DNA of 24,683 bases from Chromera velia (taxonomy: Eukaryota; Sar; Chromeraceae). Below are positions 1 through 8,419 of this stretch, piece by piece. Positions within the stretch are counted from its first letter, which is position 1. The number at the start of each line of letters is the position of its first letter. Location: positions 41,747 to 66,429 of the forward strand of contig JAHBMJ010005776.1 in NCBI GenBank assembly GCA_018398765.1. The letters are read 5' to 3'. The notes under the pieces are model-generated. The model was not told the origin of the DNA and made no database searches. It saw only the letters and a list, made by a program, of their open reading frames with translations. The position numbers and the translations under genes are program-made.

Positions 1-1
1 G

Positions 2-1033
2 GATGAGGGCACTGCTGACAGGAAGAAACGACAGGCCGCACACCTCCGGAAAATTCACTTGGCGGAAAACGACATCGTTCTTCGACTGGTGGAGGACCAC
101 ACGTATTGGACTTTAGAAAACTACCACACGTATTGGACTTTAGAAAACTACACCAAGGTGTTGAAGCAGAAGTTGAACAAACGTTTCACCAAACAGACCC
201 TCTTGAATGTGTTTCAGAGAATTGGATTGATAAGAAAGAAATTAAAACACTTTGCATTGGAGAAACGAAGAATCGAGATTGATCGTTTCATTTCTGATGT
301 TAAAGATAAGCACCCTGGATGCTTTATTTGGTTTGACGAGGTGCCGTTTCGCACATCTGAAGCACACTCTAGAATGGAGTGGTCTCTCCATGGCACTAGA
401 ACTGCTACTAGAGAGAATTTTAGGGATGCGAAACAGGGTTTGATGGTGTTGGCTGCCATAAATGAAGAAAGGTTTTTTTTCCTATTGATTGCCCCCTCAA
501 CGGTAACGTCCACACTTCTGGCTCAGTACTTAGAGACCTGTATTTTTCCCTTTATGAATGCATATGATCCCTTCAATCCTCAGCCAAATTCGATCTTTGT
601 GTGGAACAATGTGGGGCCCCACAAAGCTTTGAAAAATTGGCTTTTCACTCGTCTTACACAAATCGGGGCTTTGCTTATTCTTCTTCCTCCTCACTGTCCG
701 GAGTTTAATCCTATTGAGATGATTTTTGGCATGATGAAGAATAAAGTAAAGAGAGACTTGGAGTTGTCTGCTGCTTTACGCATTGGGGGAATCGCTCAAC
801 TGTCTGTTGTGGTGAATCGTCTTTTCGACCAGGATAAAGGAGAGGATAATCATATTCAATCCCGACACCTGCGAAAAGCTATTCGCCTCGCACAGGTATA
901 TGATTGCTCACAGTGGGATTCTTCTGATCTCGAAAAAGTCGATGCAATGCAGGATCGTGAAGAAGTTTTACAATTGGTCTACAGTATGCAGTGGTTGGCT
1001 GAAATGAGAAATGATGACTCTGATTTCTTTTGA
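2..1033 (+). CDS. IS630/Tc1-mariner-type (DDE_3-like) transposase, 5'-truncated by window edge, probably inactive
   Basis: The frame is open from base 2, with no ATG before the conserved region, so the start lies left of the window; a TTG at 59 is only the first possible alternative start. Numbering from that TTG, residues 1-62 look like the second helix-turn-helix of this family, ending FQRIGLIRKKL. The RNase H-like catalytic core follows: first Asp in FIWFDEVPF (D93), second site in IFVWNNVGPHKA (N183), and third acidic residue in LPPHCPEFNPIE (E220). Family members normally have Asp-Asn where this copy has Asn-Asn (codon AAC at 605-607), so a catalytic residue is lost. A perfect 27-bp tandem duplication lies at 98-151. 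The stop is TGA at 1031-1033. The product would cut and paste its own element by binding the terminal inverted repeats. I infer a decayed transposon copy. Confidence 0.85.
   Translation, partial: DEGTADRKKRQAAHLRKIHLAENDIVLRLVEDHTYWTLENYHTYWTLENYTKVLKQKLNKRFTKQTLLNVFQRIGLIRKKLKHFALEKRRIEIDRFISDVKDKHPGCFIWFDEVPFRTSEAHSRMEWSLHGTRTATRENFRDAKQGLMVLAAINEERFFFLLIAPSTVTSTLLAQYLETCIFPFMNAYDPFNPQPNSIFVWNNVGPHKALKNWLFTRLTQIGALLILLPPHCPEFNPIEMIFGMMKNKVKRDLELSAALRIGGIAQLSVVVNRLFDQDKGEDNHIQSRHLRKAIRLAQVYDCSQWDSSDLEKVDAMQDREEVLQLVYSMQWLAEMRNDDSDFF
98..151 (+). repeat. Perfect 27-bp tandem duplication inside the transposase frame
   Basis: The 27 bases at 98-124 are repeated exactly at 125-151. Because 27 is a multiple of three, the frame survives and the peptide HTYWTLENY appears twice in the DNA-binding part of the transposase. 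Identity of the copies suggests a recent slippage event. Confidence 0.95.
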
Positions 1034-1244
1034 ACTGAAAAGTAATAAAATTGGAAGTCAATAAATCGACTCGTTAAAATTAAACATATTTTAATTTATT
1101 TGATAAAAAATAAACTATTGATTGATTATAACTATTAACTAATCTAATTAACTTAATTTGTGTGCAATCAATTTAACTTAGGAGCACTGATTGAATTTAA
1201 TTATTTCAATTTATTATGTGAATATCGATCATACATGCATTTTG
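1034..1244. other. AT-rich 3' flank of the transposase with a candidate transposon end
   Basis: No gene is seen. The stretch is strongly AT-rich and contains ATTGATTGATT runs. At 1177-1189 the sequence CTTAGGAGCACTG reads CAGTGCTCCTAAG on the other strand, which resembles the CAGTG-type ends of Tc1/mariner elements. The matching left end would lie outside the window, so this is only a candidate. Confidence 0.35.
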
Positions 1245-1326
1245 TCATAACAGCATGACGCCCAGTATAAACCAGAGGGAGAGACGCCCCTCCCCCTCTG
1301 ATAATCGTGTGCATCCGCAAGGACTG

Positions 1327-1795
1327 TCAAGGAGGGGAGAAGGGAGGGGAGGGTGGGATGGGCGGGGGGGCGTCTTCGTCTGGGTTTTCCTCAAGTGGGC
1401 CTTTGGCTGGGGGCATCTGCGCAACAATTTTGTTCGGTCTCTTCTCCTCCTCTGGGGTCTCGGGATGACTATGTTTCTCACGAGGTGGAGCCGGGCTAAA
1501 GACTGCAGGGGGATCGGGAGGAGGAGGGGGGGCCGGAGCGGCAACATCCTCGGCAACAACAGAGGAGACGGGAGCGGCCGGAGCAACAACAGAGATGCCT
1601 GCACGAAGACGCACAAAAGAAAAGGAATGCAAAATCATCTAGCAACTACCCCAAACAGACTTTTGATGTCTGAAGCACGGTGTGACAGCTGTACTCACCC
1701 GCTTGGATCATCTTCGAGAGGGCCTTCTACATCTTGGTGGAGTCCACCAGCCTTGCTGTCGTCTCTGGAGTATCCTCCAGGTCGTCGTATTTCAT
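1327..1795 (-). pseudogene. Small two-exon gene with an in-frame TAG (probable relic), proline-rich C-terminus
   Basis: Exon 1 runs from ATG at 1795 down to 1699 and ends at a strong donor (GTGAGT). Exon 2 runs from 1598 to the TGA at 1329-1327 after a good acceptor (CTTCGTGCAG). The join is in phase and reads KMIQAG|ISVVAPAAP. The exon 1 frame begins MKYDDLEDTPETTARLVDST, which looks like real protein, but codon 23 is TAG (in AAG-ATG-TAG-AAG); one C-to-T change from CAG would explain it. The remaining product would be about 122 codons, with an Ala/Pro-rich tail ending PPSPPFSPP. I do not recognise the family. Alternatives are a different start that avoids the stop, or a non-coding transcript. 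It converges with the transposase. Confidence 0.5.
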
Positions 1796-2720
1796 ATTCA
1801 ACAAACCACAATGGAAGTAAGAAGTAGCAGGCAGGAAGCAAGACTGGACAGCCTGACACTAAAAATCCACCCGTCGCTGTCTGTCGCAGCCCTCCCTTCC
1901 GCAGCGAACCATGCAGACGAACGACATTGGAGCAACACTGAAGGCGCAGAAAGGAACCTGCTCCAATTAATTTGTTCTCACCGAAAGGAACCTGATCATA
2001 CGAGTGAGAGTGGGTATCATAATCAGAGTTATTGAGTGAGACGGTGGGCAAGTATATATATGTGTGTGTAGAGAGAGGGCAAGCTAGAGAGAGAAAGTGA
2101 GAGAGCACAGTCTCTCTTCTGGAAAAAAGTCAATCAAGGGAGCTGTGTGAAAGCTGCGTCCCGAAAAGTCAATCCAAGTGGCCCCGGAAAGCGAATCGCC
2201 CAGGGGCGTGCCGGGTTGCCCGGGGGGGGTCCCCCGACGCTCAAAAATCGGTCCCGGGCCGCCAATTTTTGGGCCCAAAAGTCAATCTCAATCTCAATCC
2301 AGAAGTGAAATTACAAAATTGACTTTGATACGGTATATATCTAGATCTATATATGGCTCAAGCTATGTCTTCCGATCTCACATGCGTGAGAAAGATTGAG
2401 ATATTAGTCTATATATGTATTGAGTGCTACTCACTCTGACAGTCTGTTATATATTCAGATGCTTTCCGATGTGCATTGGGCGTTTGAGGGCCGTGCGACG
2501 CGATGTGTACTTTTTTGTCGGAAGCATTTAGCTTGATTGTTTCGGTAGATCAGTGACTCGGAATCATAATTCGTAGGCTGGCGGAGTGCTGTAAGTGAAA
2601 TTGGAATTGGCATCGTTCAGTGGGTTGCGAGGGTCAGAGCCCAAGCTCAGCCTTTCATGTGACTTTTGTTCTTGTATGCAAGCATTCAAAGTTATCCTGG
2701 TGGCATTTATTTAGTCAGAG
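1796..2720. other. Intergenic region with a GC-rich block and an AAAAGTCAATC repeat
   Basis: No convincing gene is seen. There is a purine-rich (GA)n stretch near 2070-2105. A very GC-rich block follows at about 2150-2280, with runs such as CCCGGGGGGGG and GGTCCCGGGCC. The motif AAAAGTCAATC occurs three times (2125-2135, 2164-2174, 2277-2287). TATATA-rich DNA follows at about 2330-2460. The last 260 bases lead into the HNH gene and probably contain its promoter and 5' untranslated region. Confidence 0.5.
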
Positions 2721-3863
2721 ATGCTGAGATCCTTGTTTACTTATCAAAGCTCTTCTCGAGGGCTCCTCCGAATCACAAGGTCCTGGTTCAGCACTTTGAC
2801 CGATGGCAGTAAGTTGAAGAATCCAGCCGGGGAAACCAGTAACCCCTCGACGATTACCATTCAGACTCAGGATTCGAACGACTGGAATTTTATTCACGTA
2901 GTCGCGGAGACACCCGGTGCTCTTGCGGGTTGGAAAGTCCGCAGAGATGGATACGTTCAAGACACTCGAGGCCGAATATCCATTGGTTCTCCGAAGGGGG
3001 AGAAGGGTTATCTTAGAGTTGCTTGCTCAAAAGCCCGAAAACACTTTTATGTACATCGACTTGTGGCGAACACTTTTCTACCTGCCCAAAGAGTAGAGAA
3101 GGAGAGTGCTTTTCCCTCAAAGACTCTGAGCCTGCACGTCGACCACAAGGACGGCAACAGGCAGAACAACGCCGTTGACAACCTTCAGTGGATGACCCCA
3201 TCTGAACATCGGAAAAAGACCGAAGCTTGCCTTCCCAAACCACGACCTCTTAGATCTCATGCCATTCCGGTTACCGCAAAAAATCTGTCTACAGGACTCC
3301 AGGTTGAGCTCCTTGGAATGAGAAAGTGCACACAATTCCTCGGGATACGGTCTTCGCAATTGAGCGCTGGCTTTCAGGTTGCTCGAGTTTTGCATATCAA
3401 GGATTGGGAGCTGAGAGTACCTCCCGAGAAGGTCGATGAGCTCGAGGGTGAAGTGTTCAGAAAAGTGCACTTTCCTGCAAGTGGGCAAGGCGCAAAGGTT
3501 CCAGTTGTGGAAGTGTCAAATATGGGTCGTGTGCGAAGGGGGGGACTCCGAATCATGGAAGGATACAGAGCATACGCTGACGCCTCTTACAAGAAAGTAA
3601 CGATCCAGAAGAGGGGGTATTATGTTCATCGGTTGGTTGCAGAGACTTTTCTCTTCCACGAAAAAAAAGCTCTCCTCGACGAAGGAGCTAGAGAGGACTC
3701 CTTACAAGTAGATCATATTGATAGTGATGGGGCAAACAACACGATGAACAACTTGCAGTGGAAAACACGGAGCATGCACATGAAAATTACTTTTCAGCGC
3801 CGGAGAGAAAAAAAAGAATTTGCTAGGGAATTTGTTGAAAGAAAAATAAACCCTTCTGCATGA
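2721..3863 (+). CDS. Tandem HNH homing-endonuclease-like protein (NUMOD4-HNH-NUMOD1-NUMOD4-HNH), mitochondrion-targeted
   Basis: This is an intronless 380-residue frame starting at an ATG. Residues 1-27 (MLRSLFTYQSSSRGLLRITR then SWFSTL) are rich in Arg, Ser and Leu with no acidic residue, a typical mitochondrial presequence (inference). A NUMOD4-like segment spans about 53-90. HNH unit 1 spans about 97-165 with H142, N154 and H163 in VDHKDGN, DNLQW and SEH. A NUMOD1-like DNA-binding segment (IPVTAKNLSTG to LGIRSSQLSAGFQ) lies at about 181-219. NUMOD4 number 2 is about 243-275 (VEVSNMGRVRRG), and HNH unit 2 about 292-355 with H332, N344 and H353. The 12- and 9-residue spacings are identical in both units, so both HNH sites look intact. 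Such proteins nick or cut DNA in group I introns, phages and organelles. A nucleus-encoded copy with two units may be a domesticated or mobile nuclease acting on organelle DNA (inference). Confidence 0.85.
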   Translation: MLRSLFTYQSSSRGLLRITRSWFSTLTDGSKLKNPAGETSNPSTITIQTQDSNDWNFIHVVAETPGALAGWKVRRDGYVQDTRGRISIGSPKGEKGYLRVACSKARKHFYVHRLVANTFLPAQRVEKESAFPSKTLSLHVDHKDGNRQNNAVDNLQWMTPSEHRKKTEACLPKPRPLRSHAIPVTAKNLSTGLQVELLGMRKCTQFLGIRSSQLSAGFQVARVLHIKDWELRVPPEKVDELEGEVFRKVHFPASGQGAKVPVVEVSNMGRVRRGGLRIMEGYRAYADASYKKVTIQKRGYYVHRLVAETFLFHEKKALLDEGAREDSLQVDHIDSDGANNTMNNLQWKTRSMHMKITFQRRREKKEFAREFVERKINPSA

Positions 3864-4140
3864 TCGATCGTTTGCCCATGTGTGCCCCGTGCACTGGCAC
3901 TTTGTTTTATGATAAATGTATATATATTTGTATTTTTCTTATTTGTCTAGTTATTTGTTCATGTTAATCAGGATTCGGGAATCGGGATTATTCAGTCTGA
4001 AGTTAGGTCTGGAGGATCCTGAACTAGGATTTTAATATATAAAATTATTATAAACTCTAACTTTGATTTAGACTTTGATACCTAGTTTGACACCCAGCCA
4101 TATACATTCGATTTGAAGGTTTCATACTATATCTGTAGGT

Positions 4141-4161
4141 TTGATTGATTGATTGATTGAT
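4141..4161. repeat. (GATT)n tetranucleotide microsatellite
   Basis: About five GATT units in a row, directly before the GC-rich island. The same tetranucleotide also occurs at about 10290-10308 inside the F-box gene. Confidence 0.9.
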
Positions 4162-4330
4162 ATGTTCCGCCCTAGGGCCTTCCCGCTATGTCTATCTGTC
4201 GCCAGAGCTAGCAGGGCGGGGCGTTCCCCAGCCTAAGCTGAGGTATCAGACCCCGCCCTCGGGGCCCGCCAGAGTCTGTTGCCCTGGCCGCTGCTGCATG
4301 ATTGTTCGTTGTTCGAGCCACGGCTCTGGT
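4162..4330. other. GC-rich structured island in an AT desert
   Basis: This block is far richer in G and C than its surroundings. It contains a perfect 9-bp inverted pair, AGGGCGGGG (4213-4221) and CCCCGCCCT (4251-4259), with a 29-base loop holding a smaller CAGC/GCTG stem. A GTTCGAGCC sequence near 4312 resembles a pol III B box, but I see no matching A box or cloverleaf. It could be a short repeat copy, a SINE fragment or a structured RNA; it is not identified. Confidence 0.4.
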
Positions 4331-5069
4331 TTCAGAGTTTTTTTTCATAGGTATTGTTCAATTAAGCATGTTTAATTACAGTTCGTTACTTAAATAACTT
4401 ACTAAAGTCAATCAACAGTCAACTTTAATTTTATGTTTGACTAAGAACTAAGAACTATTATAACTAAGAACTTCGATTTAACGACATAAATCTCTTAATT
4501 TATAATTACAATAGATCAATCGATATAGGCTTCTTAAATATTTTATTTTCTAAGAAGATATTCAGTCTTTGTTTGAAACTACTACTATAGGTTTGAAAAA
4601 ATAATTTAAGAATTCATTTTAAAAACATTATTGCATGCCCTCTCGGCTCACGCTTGTCAGAGACGTTCGCCTTTTTGAACTTTAAAGTAAAGTTTCATAC
4701 TTTTATTTTATAATAAGAGCTATACAATTCTTAAGATCGAGGTAAAAAAATAGACTTTAAAAAAACTTTATTTCACTTTAAAACTTTACAGATCACACCT
4801 ACTAGACTGACCTAGTGCGTCCATAAAGCCATCCAGATGTAATTATAATTAGATTAAAAGAATCTAGTCGCTGTGTGATAATGCCACATCAATGCAGCAA
4901 TAGAAAACGGAAAGAAAACAATGTTTAAAACATAAAGCAACTTCAGCCTTCAAAGGATGAAAGCACACAGTACCCGACCAGTTGTTTTTACATTCTCACT
5001 GCGGAGACAAAGGTCTGTTGATCTTAAATACTGAATTATGTGTCGCCTGACACACGGTCATGCACTCAG

Positions 5070-5546
5070 TCAGCCCAACATGTGTCGGAGAGATGTCCCG
5101 AAGAGAGGTCTGGTCATCATCTGCAAACAATTAGGGAAGGGAAGGGAAGGGAACAGGGGAAAACACAGGTAAGTCCCCATTTAGAGAAGACAAGAGGCGC
5201 TCATGGAGAGGCGACTTTCAAAAGTATGCAGCGAGAGATCTCGATCCCCTTTCCAAAAAGGTTGGTGTTTTTCCTGAAGAACCCTTCTCCTTCCTTTATT
5301 TTTCCCTTCGAAGTGCCTTTTTGGGCCTTTCTGATTGAGGCACAGAAAAGTAAAAGAAAACGCGTTTCTTTCTCTCCCCCTCTCCATATTTTTTGTTTGA
5401 GGAGCTGCATGAAACTCCGTTAGCGCATGAAACGAGATGGTGTCTCGTTCCAAGCGTACTGCTACAAGAAGAAGGACTTGAGGCAAGACAGGGACAAAGA
5501 CAGAATCAAAGAGATAAACAAACAAATAAAGACAAACAGCAAGAAA

Positions 5547-5578
<32 letters not shown>

Positions 5579-8419
5579 AGGAAGGAGAAAGAAGAGACAG
5601 AATAAATACATAAGGTAAGGAAGACCGACAGAAGAAAGAGAGAAATAAGGAAGGAAATACACCACCCAGATTAATTCCTGCAGGCCGACCTGTCTGTCCA
5701 TCACGACAGCATCGACGGCCCCTCCAAGGAAGAGGAACCTCTCCACGTCCAGCCGCGGGGCCGACGTGTCACTCACACACACCGACTTCAGAAGACGCCC
5801 TGCTCATACAGTGAGGCAGAGGATAAGGAGGACGTGAACAAAATTCCTCAGAGAGATGTCCATTTGGGTGTTAACATGGAGATCAGCAGTGAAAGAAAGA
5901 CCAGACCAGAGTAGAAGAATGCAGTCGGGGTGACAGCCAGTCTGAGACTACGTTTCAAGAAGGACACAGCGAGAGACAGAAAGAAGAAACCTAAGAGAAC
6001 GCCGACGGACATGCGACTCCCGACTTCCTTTTCAGCAGAGGGCGCTCTCTCTGTCTCTCCTCAAAACAGGTCGGTCTTTGACTGTGCTACTTGTTTTCCC
6101 TTCCAATTGTGAAAGTAAGATAATTGGTTTTCTCTCACTGATTGCTTTCCCCTTCCCTTTCCCTGCCCTTACCAGAGGCGATAGACGCCGATTGGTTGCC
6201 GTCTCCCTCTCCCTCTGCCCCTACGCCCATGTTGACGTCCTGCTGTCGGCTGCTGTTTGCCTCCACATGTTCAGGTTCGAAGGCCTCAGCCAGGACACGA
6301 GAGCAGCACGAGACGTCCAACCTCGACAGCAGAGGGAGGGACCGCACGATCACACGACACCCATCAGTCGTCAATCTGCATCCATCCATCCATCAGCAGA
6401 CAGAGGGACAGGAAGGAAGAGGAACGGAGGGGGGCAGGGGGGAGGGAGTTATGTCGCCAGAAGGAAGTAAGGACAGACATCTAGAGAAAAAAGAAAGTCC
6501 AGCCCACAGACCGACCGTCAAGCAGACAGACAGACACACACACACGCGCACGCGCGCGCGCACGCACGCACAGAGCCCAAGTAAAAGAAGAAAAAAAACG
6601 GCTCAACCGGATGCAAAGTTTTCCTTCTTTCTTCTCTCCTGCATTCCATTGCATATTCGCCTATTCTCCTTTGCCCCTTTCTACACGTCCCCAGCTGGAT
6701 TTTTCAACGGAGGAAGGGAGTAAAGGGGTAAAGCGACCAGCCAAGCAAACAACCAGGAAAAAAGCAGAGTCCCTCCCTGAACACACACATTTCTTTGTTG
6801 CTTCCCCCATCCCTCACTCTTCCGACTGGCCTTGTCGTGCCCATGCGAAGGTCTTTCAGTGTCCTTCCCTGACTTCCCGCAACAGTCTCAGCCACGCTGT
6901 CCGTCACTTGAGGGAGGAAAGAGAGGTCGAGGGCCTCCAAGGAAAAGGAAAAAGTTGCTGCCTTGCTTGGCGCCTCCCGTCCACCTCCTGTCTGTGCCAG
7001 GATCTGCCCGGCTGTCTGGGCGACTGTTGGCGCCTGAACACTCTGGGCCCCATTCCCCCCACCGGTTTGGGTCGAAGAAGCGGAGGAAGAGGACGCATAC
7101 ACGCCCCCACGCCCAAACAGAGCGCAGAGAGCCTCTGTGGACAATTCTGGATTCTCTGCACACATGCACCCACAGAGAGAGAGAGAAAGAGGTACAGATA
7201 CAGGTACGTTGTTTCAAGAGGAAGGGTGGAGGCAGATTGCCCAGACTCGGAAAACTAAGTTGAAAGCAAACACAATTCAAGAAAGAAACGTTGAAGCCGC
7301 AACAGAACCCAATGTCATGCCTCGAAGCTGTACTTCACTTTGGATGAGAAATAACGATGCGAACCCACATTCATGTATGCCTCCCTCACACGCAGAGAAA
7401 AAAGAAAGGATTTCAGATGCCTGGCACACATGCACACCCGTATGCCGATCAGTCAGTATGCATATCCAAAGGATTACGAGCAGAACCAGCTGGCTGACTT
7501 CTCAGGGAGAGCCGACGGAGTGCCTTCAAGGCTCTCAGATGAGAGAGGTCCGAATCCGTCAGACCACAAAAGGAGAGGTCCAGTCTTTGCTGTGCAGAAG
7601 GAGAGGCAGCCAGACAAGCAGGCAGCCGGGAGGGAGGCAAGGGTCGAGAAAGAACCAGAAGATCAGTGTGTGGTCATCTCTAGGATCGTTTTTTTTTTTT
7701 TTCCTTTCTCTCTTTTTTTCCTCGCCCTTTCTCTGTTTGTTCATGCCAGTCTGTCTGCCTCCCGCCCACCCGTCCACTCATTCGCCCCTCTTTTTTCTTC
7801 TCGGCGCTTAATTGCTTTGGGTGGACAGAGAGGGACATCCACGCACGCAACCTGATGAATGCAGGTAGGAAGGATCTGCTGAACATCTCTTTAGACATCC
7901 ATCCACCAACCAGCCAGCCAACCAACCGACCAGGAGACGGGCGCCTGCCCTGACTGCATCCCAGTGTTTGACTGCCACACAGCCGGGGATGAGAAGGACG
8001 TTCAGAGGAGGGGAGTGCTGCACGGGGAGGTGTTCCTCCTCTCTTGCCTCTGCTGCGACAGCTTCTCTCTGAACAACTTGAAGGGGGGCGGTGTCTTTGG
8101 AAGTGCCCTTCTTCTCCAGTGCCTCCCTTTCCTTTTCTTTCTCTTTCTCCTTCTCCTTTTCCTTGTTGGAGTTCAGTGCCGTCTCCTGCCCCCGTGTCTC
8201 CATGAGGATCTTTTTGTTGAGTGCAGAACGGAACTTTTCGGTCTCACCGAAAGCCATCGGGAGCACCCGACATCCCACCTGAGAGGGAGGGAAGACGGAC
8301 GGAGGCATGCACAGAGAGAGAGAGAGAGGGCATGCAAATGTGCGCACAGAGAGAGGACGCAAGACGATGGAGAAAGCACTCATTCCTTCGGCACAGTTTG
8401 TCCACAGCAACACTCAATG
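5070..8419 (-). CDS. Exons 14-20 of the F-box/LRR gene: second LRR block with a charged insert
   Basis: Exon 15 (8278-7955) starts VGCRVLPMAFGETEKF. It then carries a long charged insert with a (KE)n run (nucleotides near 8120-8160) before returning to CVAVKHWDA. Exon 16 (7589-7499) gives QRLDLSFCGLTDSDLSHLRA. Exon 17 (7155-6831) starts NPELSTEALCALF, contains an Ala/Gly/Ser/Thr-rich insert, and returns to LEALDLSFLPQVTDSVAETV. Exon 18 (6375-6173) gives LTTDGCRVIVRSLPLLSRLD, then an acidic tail. Exon 19 (5799-5690) gives SAPRLDVERFLFLGGAVDAV. Exon 14, a possible 14-base microexon at 8419-8406, and the last exon at 5120-5070 (MMTRPLFGTSLRHMLG, stop) are tentative. The exon 17 donor appears to be GC (AAG|GCCAGT), the only one that gives the right phase. 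Confidence 0.68.

Larger units (their letters stand above)
3864..5069. other. AT-rich intergenic spacer between HNH gene and F-box gene 3' end
   Basis: There is no gene here. The DNA is AT-rich apart from one GC-rich island at 4162-4330. A (GATT)n tract lies at 4141-4161. The stretch 4340-4960 is nearly all A/T with short TTTAAA and TTAAT runs. The 3' end of the minus-strand F-box gene is expected at the right edge. Confidence 0.7.

Noticed and set aside
4305-4330. GTTCGAGCC as a tRNA T-arm or pol III B box
   Set aside because: No cloverleaf, anticodon arm or convincing A box could be found at the right distance.
4157-4375. 72-codon plus-strand frame in the GC-rich island
   Set aside because: No family resemblance, it is confined to the composition anomaly, and the region looks like an RNA-type or repeat structure instead.
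5169-5174. Plus-strand GTAAGT after ACAG, resembling a donor
   Set aside because: No plus-strand coding exon with a credible protein precedes it; the region belongs to the 3' end of the minus-strand gene.
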